DNA of 14,383 bases, taken from an uncultured Clostridia bacterium (GTDB taxonomy: Bacteria > Bacillota > Clostridia > Christensenellales > CAG-1252). Position 1 is the first letter of the stretch, and each line of letters starts with the position of its first letter. Below are positions 1-7,800 of the stretch, piece after piece. The stretch is from NCBI GenBank assembly GCA_946626795.1, contig CAMOUZ010000018.1:1-14383 (forward strand), in the 5' to 3' direction. A program made the position numbers and the translations under genes. Under the pieces are notes generated by a model that was not told the origin of the DNA, did not search any database, and saw only the letters and a list, made by a program, of their open reading frames with translations.

Positions 1-476
1 CTGTAATACCACATTCCGTACGCTTGATACACGGAAGAGTCGTCTTTCACAAAGACAGGGACGATAACGTCCGACTTCAAATTCGCCGCCTGTATCTTCG
101 ACGTGGGATCCGTGCCCGCAAGCGTCTCGGTGAAACCGATGATGAAATACTTATACTCCCCTTGCCGATTCGCATAATTCATCGCTTTGGCAAGCCCTTC
201 CGCCGTCGTGAGATCCACTTCCTCCACTTTATAATTATCGGAGGTAACGGGGAAAACAGTCTCGCCCATATTCAGCAAATTCGCAAAATTACGCATATCG
301 TCTTTCCCTTGCAGGAAATAAGAATTATAAGCGTCCTTCTCCGCACGCGTGGTGGCGCCGCGAAGATTGGGCACGGCGAGCAAAGAGATCATCGCCATAA
401 GCGCCAAGACGACGATGACTTCCACGAGGGTGAACCCTCTTTTCTTTTTCAAAAACAAACGAGAAAATTTCCTCAT
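1..476 (-). CDS. Type IV prepilin, partial (C-terminal end beyond window)
   Basis: About 158 residues are visible and the frame is open to the left edge, so the gene is cut. The protein starts MRKFSRLFLKKKRG and continues FTLVEVIVVLALMAMISLLA: a short basic class III leader, a predicted peptidase cut after Gly14, Glu at mature position 5, and a hydrophobic helix. This is the N-terminus of a major or minor type IV pilin. The soluble part (mature residues about 30 onward) has no family I can name. The ATG at 476-474 was chosen because it gives the shortest standard leader. No Shine-Dalgarno site lies at a usable distance in front of it, although other genes in the window have strong ones; a promoter-like pair places the transcript start at the ATG itself. 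It is divergent from another prepilin gene. It would be exported, processed by PilD and built into a fibre. Family assignment is firm; major or minor role is not known. Confidence 0.9.
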   Translation of the reverse strand, partial: MRKFSRLFLKKKRGFTLVEVIVVLALMAMISLLAVPNLRGATTRAEKDAYNSYFLQGKDDMRNFANLLNMGETVFPVTSDNYKVEEVDLTTAEGLAKAMNYANRQGEYKYFIIGFTETLAGTDPTSKIQAANLKSDVIVPVFVKDDSSVYQAYGMWYY

Positions 477-512
477 ATTATAATAGTACCATTTCCGCCT
501 TCCGCTTGTCAA
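477..512 (-). promoter_or_regulatory. Putative sigma-A promoter of leftward prepilin
   Basis: On the minus strand a perfect -35 TTGACA (512-507) is followed by an 18-nt spacer and a -10-like TACTAT (488-483). The expected transcript start, seven bases beyond the -10, is position 476, the A of the ATG. A second A/T-rich TATAAT (482-477) touches the ATG but is too far from the -35. The -35 is one arm of the inverted repeat at 506-531. The -10 matches only four of six consensus bases, so confidence is moderate. Confidence 0.55.
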
Positions 513-531
513 TATTATAATATATTGACAA
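506..531. repeat. Inverted repeat containing both divergent -35 boxes
   Basis: Two perfect 10-bp arms, TTGTCAATAT (506-515) and ATATTGACAA (522-531), flank a 6-nt TATAAT centre. Each arm contains a TTGACA -35 box, one facing left and one facing right, so the symmetry may be partly forced by the back-to-back promoters. It extends two bases outside each hexamer on the inner and outer sides, and could equally be an operator for a dimeric regulator acting on both prepilin genes. That regulator role is inference. Confidence 0.7.
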
Positions 532-553
532 TAAAAGACATCTGTGATAAAAT
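525..553 (+). promoter_or_regulatory. Putative sigma-A promoter of rightward prepilin
   Basis: A perfect -35 TTGACA (525-530), an optimal 17-nt spacer, and a -10 TAAAAT (548-553, five of six consensus bases). The predicted transcript start is 560 or 561, which coincides with the ATG at 561. The more upstream in-frame ATG at 552 overlaps the -10 and would not be in such a transcript. Confidence 0.75.
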
Positions 554-560
554 GATTTTG

Positions 561-1001
561 ATGAAAAAAACTTTTTTCACAAAACTCAAAAAAGGCTTCA
601 CGCTCGTGGAGCTCATCGTCGTTGTGGCGATCCTCGGCCTCTTCGCCTCCATCGCCGCGATCTCTATGTCCAGCGTCAAATCCTCCACGCAGAAAAAGGC
701 GGCGCAAACCACGGTCTCATCTTATTGGAAAACCACGGAGAATTATTTCTACACCCTGAATTCCGGCTTCGGCGGCGCCCCTTCTCTCTCCATGCTCCAA
801 ACCCTTGCCGGGAATAAAGTAACGACGCTCAGCACAAAAGCCCCTTCGAAGGTCGACAAAGGGAAGATCTATATCCAATACGCCGTCAACAGCGGAAATC
901 TGAATTCGAAATACTCCGTCGTACAGATCGTTTATAATTACAACGGAAAATATTACGTCTCCACGGACGGAAAGACCGTCAAACCGAAAGATTCATTATA
1001 A
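561..1001 (+). CDS. Type IV prepilin (major pilin candidate)
   Basis: The product has 146 residues and begins MKKTFFTKLKKG, then FTLVELIVVVAILGLFASIA. This is a textbook prepilin: a 12-residue basic leader, a cut after Gly12, Glu at mature position 5 and a hydrophobic assembly helix to about residue 35. The rest, rich in Ser, Thr, Lys, Asn and Tyr, ends in a short segment with alternating Tyr/Val that could form the pilin beta-sheet; it has no cysteines. The small size, short leader and strong promoter of its own suit a major pilin, which is an inference. Two in-frame ATGs exist (552, 561). I chose 561 because 552 sits inside the -10 box and the MKK start gives the standard leader. No ribosome binding site is visible, so translation from a leaderless transcript is possible. 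An A7 run and a T6 run directly after the ATG are self-complementary. Confidence 0.9.
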   Translation: MKKTFFTKLKKGFTLVELIVVVAILGLFASIAAISMSSVKSSTQKKAAQTTVSSYWKTTENYFYTLNSGFGGAPSLSMLQTLAGNKVTTLSTKAPSKVDKGKIYIQYAVNSGNLNSKYSVVQIVYNYNGKYYVSTDGKTVKPKDSL

Positions 1002-1025
1002 CGATTTCCGATTGAAAGACAAAAG

Positions 1026-1063
1026 AGTCCCCCGCGGCAAGCTCCGCAGGGGACTTTCTTTTT
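1026..1063. terminator. Rho-independent terminator between convergent genes
   Basis: A hairpin with 12-base arms, AGTCCCCCGCGG (1026-1037) and CCGCAGGGGACT (1044-1055), one C-A mismatch and a 6-nt loop is followed by TTTCTTTTT on the plus strand. It lies 24 nt after the stop of the rightward prepilin. Read on the minus strand, the same hairpin is followed by CTTTTGTCTTT, a weaker U-tract, so it may also end the pilB transcript, whose stop codon is 18 nt away. Confidence 0.88.
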
Positions 1064-1081
1064 AAAGGATGAGACGGGAGG

Positions 1082-2755
1082 TCAGATCGTATAGATCGTT
1101 CTCATATATTCGTCGATACTCGTGACGCCTTCCTTGATCTTGATGCGGACATTATCATCCATAAAGATCATCCCCTCTTTCTTCACATATGCGCGAAGCT
1201 CTTCGGTGGTGGCGTTCTTCGTGATGAGCTCACGCAATCCCGTATCCACGGTCAAGACCTCGTGAATGGAGGTTCTGCCCTTATACCCCGTAAAACTGCA
1301 ATTCGGACAACCGACGGGACCATAGCACTCCATAAGGGTGGGATCTTTCAAGATATTCCTTTGCGCTTGCGTGACTTCCACCTTCTTCTTGCACTTCGGG
1401 CAGAGCTTACGCACGAGGCGCTGCGCCAAGACGCCATTCAAAGCCGCGGCGACAAGATAGGGCGGCACTTCCATATCGATCAAACGAGCGACCGTGGAGA
1501 CCGCGTCATTCGTATGCAACGTGGAGAGCACCAAGTGACCCGTGATTGCGGCGCGCATCGCGATATCCGCCGTCTCGTTATCACGGATCTCACCGATCAT
1601 TACGATATCGGGGTCCTGACGAAGGATGGAACGAAGCGCGGAGGCGAAGTCAAGTCCCGCTTTATGATTGGTCTGGACCTGATTGATCCCGAAGACTTTC
1701 TTTTCGACAGGGTCCTCGATGGTGGTGATATTCACCGTGGGCTTATTGAGATCCTGCAAAACGGTGTAAAGCGTCGTGGATTTACCGCTTCCCGTAGGAC
1801 CCGTGACCAGCACCACGCCGTTCGGCGCTTCGCAAACGCGCATGAATTTCTCCGCATTCTCGGGGAGCATGCCGAGATCCGTCAGCTTGATATCGGCGCC
1901 CATCGCCGTGCCGAGAAGACGAAGCACCGCTTTCTCTCCGTACGTGGTGGGAAGCGTGGATACACGGATATCGATGAGCTCGCCCTCGAAGGTATAATCG
2001 AATCTGCCGTCGAGCGGGATACGCTTCTCGGCGATATTCATATTCGAAAGGATCTTTATTCTCGTGATGAGATTCTTATGTGCGGAGGGGGAGATACGCA
2101 TATACTCCTGCAAGGCGCCGTCGATACGCATACGAATGATGACGGTGTCGCGGAAAGGCTCGATGTGAATATCACTCGCGTGCGTTACAAACGCCTGCTG
2201 AATGAGAGTATTCAGCATCTTGACGATCGGGGCGCTATCTACCCTGTCGTCCATCTCGTTGAGGGCATTCGCATTATTCTCCTGCTCCTCCTGCGACATA
2301 TCGTCCGCCATCTTCTGCGCGGTGACATTCGCATAATACTTCTCGATCGCGTCCGTGATGGAAGGCACAGTGGCGAGCACGAAGCCAACGTCCATACCCG
2401 AAGCCATCTTGATGTCTTCGATCGCGTCCATATTGCTGGGATCGCGCATCGCAACGATGAGCTTATTCTTCTCCACCTTGTAAGGAATGATATTATGCTT
2501 TCTCGCGACCTTTTCGGGCACGAGCTTGATGATATCGGTGTCCGTGATAAAGATCGCACCTTCCAAGAGCGGCACATTCATGCGTTCGGAAAGCGCGGAC
2601 AAAATATTCACCTCGCTCGTAACATTGAGGGAAATGAGGATCTCCGCCAAACTTTTCGACGGATTCGCGATTTGAAGCTCGCGTGCCTGTTTGAGATCCT
2701 GAGGCTTCACAAAGCCTTTCTGAAGTAAGATCTGTCCTAATGTGAGTTTGCTCAT
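1082..2755 (-). CDS. pilB: Type IV pilus assembly ATPase PilB (GspE family)
   Basis: A 557-residue cytoplasmic secretion ATPase that powers pilin polymerisation. In order: an MshEN/GspE N-terminal domain (residues about 1-150, LGQILLQKGFV and the LVPEKVARKHNIIPY segment), a linker rich in Glu and Asn, an Asp-box region near residue 189 (HASDIHIEPF), Walker A GPTGSGKST near 318, Walker B-like DIVMIGEIRD near 382, the His box GHLVLSTLHT near 404, and a zinc-binding pair CPKC (about 452) and CPNC (about 483). The last motif separates PilB/GspE from the retraction ATPase PilT, as does the full N-terminal domain. Length fits the family. The start at 2755 follows a GGAGGT site 3 nt upstream; a frame extension to 2803 has no such support. 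It has its own promoter and shares a terminator with the convergent prepilin. PilB versus GspE cannot be told from sequence alone; the prepilin-rich context favours T4P. Confidence 0.97.
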   Translation of the reverse strand: MSKLTLGQILLQKGFVKPQDLKQARELQIANPSKSLAEILISLNVTSEVNILSALSERMNVPLLEGAIFITDTDIIKLVPEKVARKHNIIPYKVEKNKLIVAMRDPSNMDAIEDIKMASGMDVGFVLATVPSITDAIEKYYANVTAQKMADDMSQEEQENNANALNEMDDRVDSAPIVKMLNTLIQQAFVTHASDIHIEPFRDTVIIRMRIDGALQEYMRISPSAHKNLITRIKILSNMNIAEKRIPLDGRFDYTFEGELIDIRVSTLPTTYGEKAVLRLLGTAMGADIKLTDLGMLPENAEKFMRVCEAPNGVVLVTGPTGSGKSTTLYTVLQDLNKPTVNITTIEDPVEKKVFGINQVQTNHKAGLDFASALRSILRQDPDIVMIGEIRDNETADIAMRAAITGHLVLSTLHTNDAVSTVARLIDMEVPPYLVAAALNGVLAQRLVRKLCPKCKKKVEVTQAQRNILKDPTLMECYGPVGCPNCSFTGYKGRTSIHEVLTVDTGLRELITKNATTEELRAYVKKEGMIFMDDNVRIKIKEGVTSIDEYMRTIYTI

Positions 2756-2791
2756 AATACCTCCGAAATGCGTGTGATTTACGCAAGTATT

Positions 2792-2820
2792 ATTATAACA
2801 CAATCCATAAATGAAGTCAA
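2792..2820 (-). promoter_or_regulatory. Sigma-A promoter of pilB
   Basis: On the minus strand: -35 TTGACT (2820-2815, five of six), a 17-nt spacer, and a perfect -10 TATAAT (2797-2792). The expected start near 2785 gives a 5' leader of about 30 nt that contains the GGAGGT ribosome binding site of pilB. This conventional layout contrasts with the leaderless-looking prepilin promoters at 477-553. Confidence 0.85.
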
Positions 2821-2936
2821 TACGGCAAATTTACGCAAAGGTGTAGGCTACGTCGGATGAAAGGTCTGAAACAAGGGGTCGCAAGGGCGCCTCGAAGGGG
2901 CATTTCAGCGCGCCGAAACCTTTCGAACTTTTTCGA

Positions 2937-3701
2937 TCAAAAGAAAAGCGAGATGAGCTTTTCCCCGGAGATCATCGCGATGAACGCGCCGACGGAGAGG
3001 AAGGGAACGAGCGGCAGGGCGTATTTCCCGTTTTTTCCGTAAAGGACGATGAGGGCGACGGAAAAAATCGCCGCGAGAACGACGCCGAAAAGGAAACTCA
3101 GAAGAATGAGCTTATATCCGAGAAGCAAGCCGAGACAGAACATCAATTTCACATCTCCGCCGCCGACGCCTCCGCCCGACACCACCATAATCACAAAGAG
3201 CGGGAGGCTGACCGCCACGGCGCCGACAAGGTGCTCCCACCAAAGGATCTTCGAAAGGGAGACTTTCGGGAAGAAAGAGAGGATGAAAAGTAAGACGCCG
3301 AGAAGGATCAAAACGAGCAAAAGCCCGTGCGGGACCTCCTTGATATCGAGATCCACAAGGGAGAGGACAAGGAGAACCGCCGCCGCGACAAGATAAACGA
3401 GAAAGAGGAAAGAGAGGTCGTAAAAGAAGAATAAAAGAAAGGTAACGCAGGCAAAAGTCAGCTCGGAAACCAAGCAGCCCACTCCCCTTTTCTCCTTACA
3501 AACGGGACAACGGGCGGAAGAAAGGATCGTCCCCAAGAGGGGGATCAAATAACGTTTGGGAAGAAGAGAACCGCAGGCGTGACACGTGGGGCGAAGAAGC
3601 TCTCCGAAAGACTGCCTCGGATAAGCATACGCAAAGCGATATAACAGCCCGCCCACAAACAAAGCAAGGATGGGAAATAAGACGAGAAAAGCGATCCTCA
3701 T
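2937..3701 (-). CDS. pilD: Prepilin peptidase PilD (A24 family)
   Basis: A 254-residue inner membrane enzyme that cuts the prepilin leader after glycine and usually methylates the new N-terminus. The N-terminal methylase-type domain (DiS_P_DiS) shows two zinc-type pairs, CHAC (residues 40-43) and CPVC (65-68), with basic residues between. The peptidase part has about seven further hydrophobic segments and both catalytic aspartates: D117 in LVDLDIKEVP and D183 in GGGDVK. The residue after the conserved proline is His where Asp or Asn is common. It probably matures the giant protein and the four prepilins of this window. The start at 3701 forms an ATGA overlap with the stop of the upstream prepilin, so the two are likely translationally coupled; longer in-frame starts lie inside that gene. 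It is the last gene of the leftward series. No clear hairpin with a U-tract follows it. Confidence 0.97.
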   Translation of the reverse strand: MRIAFLVLFPILALFVGGLLYRFAYAYPRQSFGELLRPTCHACGSLLPKRYLIPLLGTILSSARCPVCKEKRGVGCLVSELTFACVTFLLFFFYDLSFLFLVYLVAAAVLLVLSLVDLDIKEVPHGLLLVLILLGVLLFILSFFPKVSLSKILWWEHLVGAVAVSLPLFVIMVVSGGGVGGGDVKLMFCLGLLLGYKLILLSFLFGVVLAAIFSVALIVLYGKNGKYALPLVPFLSVGAFIAMISGEKLISLFF

Positions 3702-4459
3702 GGCTTCGAGAACCACACAGAATAATATTTTTTCCACTTGCTCTGGTTCGTACCCGTACTGATCTCCGCGGGCGTAAGAACGAAATCCCCCAATGAGGAA
3801 TTCCAAGTAAAGGAGGCTTTATACACGACTTTTCCTTGGATCACGAGGTTCTCGCAAGTGATGGTCTTCGTCCCCTCGTACTGTACGTCGCCTTTCTTCA
3901 TCGTGAGATGCATTTCGAGGCAAGTGGCTTTCCCCGAGGTGTCCGTGCGCACGATCATATAAAAGGCGTCGTCCCCGGGGCAATAGATCTGCGTATTTCC
4001 CTGATATTCGTCCGAGATAAGTTTCTCCCCCCAACTCGAAGCGTATTTCACCTCGGGACTCGAAACATTCGAATAATCGAGCACTTTCATCTCGGGATAA
4101 CGATAGCCGGAGATCTTTGGCTTATTCGCTTCGTAATAATTATCCATCGCGATGGCGTAATGCACGTTAAACTTCCTGCAACCATCGTACTGCACCTGCG
4201 TCTTCGTATCGAAGAAAGACCTCTTCGTCTCCGTAAGATATACGCCCGAGGCGCCGCGAAGCTGCATGGCGAAATCATTCAAACGCGAAGTCACGGCGTC
4301 GCCGAGCTCCACCTTCGTTTTATTTGTGCCATAGACATTTACGACGGGAACGAGCATCGTGGAAAGGCACACGGCGAGAATGGCGGTCACCGCGATCGCC
4401 ACGACCATCTCCACCAACGTGAGCCCTTTCTTCTGTCTTCTCATCCGCCTGAAAATCAT
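3698..4459 (-). CDS. Minor type IV prepilin, GspJ/PilW-like
   Basis: A 253-residue prepilin starting MIFRRMRRQKKG, then LTLVEMVVAIAVTAILAV. The peptidase cut is after Gly12, mature position 1 is Leu, and Glu is at position 5. The globular part (residues about 45-253) is large for a pilin, as in GspJ, PilW and PilU-type minor pilins, and has several cysteines (in YDGCRKF, IYCPGDD, KATCLEM and ITCENL) that could form disulfides. The start at 4459 follows GAGGTAAGG; a second Met five codons in has no ribosome site. It lies 11 nt after another minor prepilin and overlaps pilD by four bases. By position and size it is a candidate for the J subunit of a priming or tip complex with the giant protein and the I-like prepilin. 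The minor pilin call is firm; the J-like role is inference from context. Confidence 0.85.
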   Translation of the reverse strand: MIFRRMRRQKKGLTLVEMVVAIAVTAILAVCLSTMLVPVVNVYGTNKTKVELGDAVTSRLNDFAMQLRGASGVYLTETKRSFFDTKTQVQYDGCRKFNVHYAIAMDNYYEANKPKISGYRYPEMKVLDYSNVSSPEVKYASSWGEKLISDEYQGNTQIYCPGDDAFYMIVRTDTSGKATCLEMHLTMKKGDVQYEGTKTITCENLVIQGKVVYKASFTWNSSLGDFVLTPAEISTGTNQSKWKKYYSVWFSKP

Positions 4460-4470
4460 GCCTTACCTCG

Positions 4471-4830
4471 TCATTTGGTCTCGTCGCCTTTCTTCAATTC
4501 ATAATACGTCACTTGGACGTCGTACTTACTGTCGCTTGCGGAAGATTTCGTGAATTTATAACGGCTTTCCGCCGTCTCCGTGCCACTCTTCGTGGAAAGG
4601 CGCACGGTGACATACACGTCCGCCGTGCTATTCGCCGATCCGCCCGTAGCATTCGACTTTTCCGCCTTGGTCGCCGTCGTGCGAAGGCTATTCGCCAAGG
4701 CAAAAGAACGGATCGCGCCGGACACGAGAGGAAGAATCATCGCCGTGATCATCCCGACGACGGCGAGCGCGAGGACGACTTCCATCAAGGTGAAGCCCTT
4801 CTTTCCTTTCAATCGTCTCATTCTTCTCAT
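4471..4830 (-). CDS. Minor type IV prepilin, GspI/PilV-like
   Basis: A 119-residue prepilin: leader MRRMRRLKGKKG, then FTLMEVVLALAVVGMITAMI with Glu at mature position 5. The short soluble part (residues about 40-119) is rich in Ser, Thr, Ala and Lys and ends in a beta-like DVQVTYYELK. Small size and the position between the giant gene and the J-like gene suggest the GspI/PilV role in a minor pilin complex, an inference. The start at 4830 is one base after the stop of the giant gene, with a GGTGGTG site inside that gene's last codons; an in-frame Met three codons in is the alternative. The one-base junction predicts translational coupling, so amounts of this pilin may be tied to the giant protein. 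Confidence 0.85.
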   Translation of the reverse strand: MRRMRRLKGKKGFTLMEVVLALAVVGMITAMILPLVSGAIRSFALANSLRTTATKAEKSNATGGSANSTADVYVTVRLSTKSGTETAESRYKFTKSSASDSKYDVQVTYYELKKGDETK

Positions 4831-4831
4831 A

Positions 4832-7800
4832 TCACGACACCACCTTTATGCCGACATAGTCCCAATTCAGCATCGTCGTCGAGAAGCCCGGCGGCTGGGA
4901 CATAAAGGACGTCAGCGAAACGTCTACGTAGGACGTGCTGGAATAAACCGTCGAGCCGGAATACGTGCTCGCGCCATAGATCCTCGTATCGCCGAAGTCG
5001 GGACCGTAACGATCCACGGAACGCGCCTTGAACTCCAAATTCTTATCCGAACCCGTCGTGAAATTGAAATTATCCACGACGATACTTCCATAGATATATC
5101 GCTTGCTCTTCGCAGCGTCCCAAACGAACATCAGGGAATTTCGCTTGACGTCCGTGACGGCGGAACCTGCCGAGCCGGAACTATTTGGATTCGCCTTATT
5201 CCCATTGACGTCCTTAAAGATATTATAAGACTTCAATTTGCCCGAGGAAGCGTTATACAAGCTGCCGTTCGTGCCGAAAGGCATATAGACATAAGCGAAG
5301 AGTTGGAGCTCGCGGACGATAAGGTCGATATTCGTGCCCGCGCCGATGATATAGAGCTGAGGATGCTTATACTGCTTATCCGAGGAGAGATAATTTCCGT
5401 TTCTGTCCTTATTCGTCAAGCCGCCGACGACCCACGTCGTGGGATTATCGTCGCTCTTGATGTCGCCGCGGAAATAAAGGGTGTCGCCCGAGGTCAGATA
5501 GAGGAAGACTCTTCCCCTGCCGATGACGAGGATCTTATTATCGATATCGCGGAAGAATTCGAGTCCGATACCCTTCGGCAGGACGACGTGAAGGTCCTTC
5601 GCGGCGCTGTCATAGGGCTTGGAGGGATCCTTACAAGCATAGAAGATCCAATTCACGTCATAGGTGCTGCGCTCTTCGGAGCCCCAGAACCAAGCGTCTT
5701 GATACTGCCCCGCGATCTTCTTCTCGCTATTTCCGTGATACGCGGAATAAGGGATATTCTTGGAGAGCGTGGTGTAATTGCTCATAAACTTGCTTTCGTC
5801 GTCGCTGTCAGGCACGCTGCTATTCCCTTCCATCGTGTACTTCCAATAGAAATAATCCCATTTGGAGAGCGTGACGCCGAGTTTCTTCCACTCATGCTTC
5901 TCACCTACGTGTCCGCGCCCGATGCGGCTCCATACCGTGAAGTCATCCGTGGCGGACATATAGAAAGCGCTGTACGGCAATTCGCCGCTCTCGAAGACAA
6001 GCATATCGGACATTCTGTCCACGCCGGAGGTGGAGCGCTTCACGATATAATCAAGGAGCTTGCTCGTGCTCGCATAGGAAGTGCCGCTCGTATTCTTTCT
6101 ATCGCTGATCACGCTATTTTGATTATACGTCTTCAAAGAATTGCTGCCGTAATTATAGATATCTTCCGTGACGTATTTTTTACTGCTCGCCACATCCGAA
6201 GTGACACCGGAAAGATTGATACCCACAGAATCCATCATCTTGCCGACAAGGACACGCTTGGCGGGCGTGGTGGAAGTCCCGCCCGAAGAATTCGTATAAT
6301 CATACGGGAGCTGCCAAGTCTGCGGGATCACACGCGGACCCCAAAGGGCGGTATTCGCCTTGTCGAGATGCTGCGTGAGCGTATAATCCACGCTTCCCAC
6401 CTTGATCTTCGCGCTCTCCCATTTATCCGCCATCGCGGCGTAATTTACATTCTCCGCAGCTTGCCATTGCTCGGAGAACGCAGGCTGACCGTACGTCACT
6501 TCGGACCAAGAAAGCGCGAAATTGTAGGTGAAAGTTTTATTCGTCTCCGCGGCGGTGACCGTCGGCACCGTGACCTGCGCGACGGAATAATCAGGCTTCG
6601 CCACAGCGGCGATCGTGCTCGAAAGATCGAGCTTGGGGACGCTGGCTGTGCCCGTACCGATGGAAGTGCTCGCTCCTGCCGAGAGCGAAGGCTCGGAGGG
6701 CGCGGAATAAGAAGTGACGGAGGTGCTCATCGTGGCATTCTCCGAAGAAGAACGCCCGCTCATCTTAAAGGGCGAGGTCGAACTCCCCGCGCCCGAAGGC
6801 GAAGAAACCGTGACCGCCGTATTCTTGGGCTTATAACATTGCGCGAGATTCGCCGTGTTCGTGCCCGAGATCTTCACGAATTTTTTCGTCATATACGAGG
6901 CGTATCCGGAAGCGTCCGGCGTATAACAATCGCCGCCCCAACCCGTCTCATACGCTCTCTCACAGTTTGCAGAGCTGGATCCGCCGGGCTTATCCGAATG
7001 CTTCGGACGGAAATGATTGCTGACTTCGCTGAGGCTACCGCCTACGAGGAAGACGCCCGCGCGGTATGCGGTGCCGCCGCTGTCTTTTCCCAAAACTTCT
7101 CCATTCGCGGTGACCGTCAAATTCCCTTTCACCATCATATCGAGAGTGACATATCCGTCGATGGTGGCATTTCCGTTCGAGACAAAGACTCCGGGGTGGA
7201 CAGAGAGACGGCTTCTGCTCAAACTGCTCTTATCCCTGCCGATGCCGCATCCGACGCCGACATAAAGATCGCCATTGCCGATCCAAACGATGGTACGCGC
7301 CAGATCCGCCTTAAACTCCCCTGTCGAGCCGTTCCTTGCCGAATTGATACGAGAATAGCCATACATCGAAAGCCCGCCTCCGAAATAGAAGAGCTTTGTG
7401 GCGACGCTACCCGTGACGCCCGTGCCGAGATCCTCTTTCACTGAACCTTCGAAGTCCGTCCAGCCTTTCTTATCCGCAAGACTTCCGTCGCCGTTTGTGA
7501 TGGTATGTCCATAAATCAAAGTGACGTTACTCACCGTCTTGGTGCCCCAGAACATATTGTAGCCCGAGTCGGTGCTGGCATTATGGGCGATGATCGAGCC
7601 ATCGTAATCCCCGTCCGCATTCTTTTTGACGGAGATTCCATTCGAATTCGAGTGATTACCACAATGCTCGCCGGTGTTATTATATTTCGTTTGATCGAAA
7701 TTTTTGGAAGTCAGATAACAATAGGTCAAGCAGATCTGACCGTCCGTGCGGAGGTGCTGCATCTTGGTATTGGCGCAGTACGCCGCGCCGAGATAAACAT

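Noticed and set aside
24..560. N-terminal extension of the rightward prepilin frame to position 24
   Set aside because: It runs antisense through the leftward prepilin and its promoter. The true start is at the short MKK leader.
563..578. A7/T6 runs at the start of the rightward prepilin as a phase-variation tract
   Set aside because: Runs of seven and six are short for slippage and AAA/TTT codons are expected in a Lys/Phe-rich leader. Noted only as a possible weak hairpin.
1262..2728. 488-codon plus-strand frame opposite pilB
   Set aside because: Same codon-register effect. The minus strand holds every motif of a secretion ATPase.
2756..2803. 16-codon upstream extension of pilB
   Set aside because: It overlaps the -10 box of the pilB promoter (2792-2797) and the predicted start near 2785, and the strong GGAGGT site serves the ATG at 2755.
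2857..3042. Small plus-strand frame of 61 codons
   Set aside because: It overlaps the 3' end of pilD in antisense, has no ribosome site, and its translation shows no recognisable domain.
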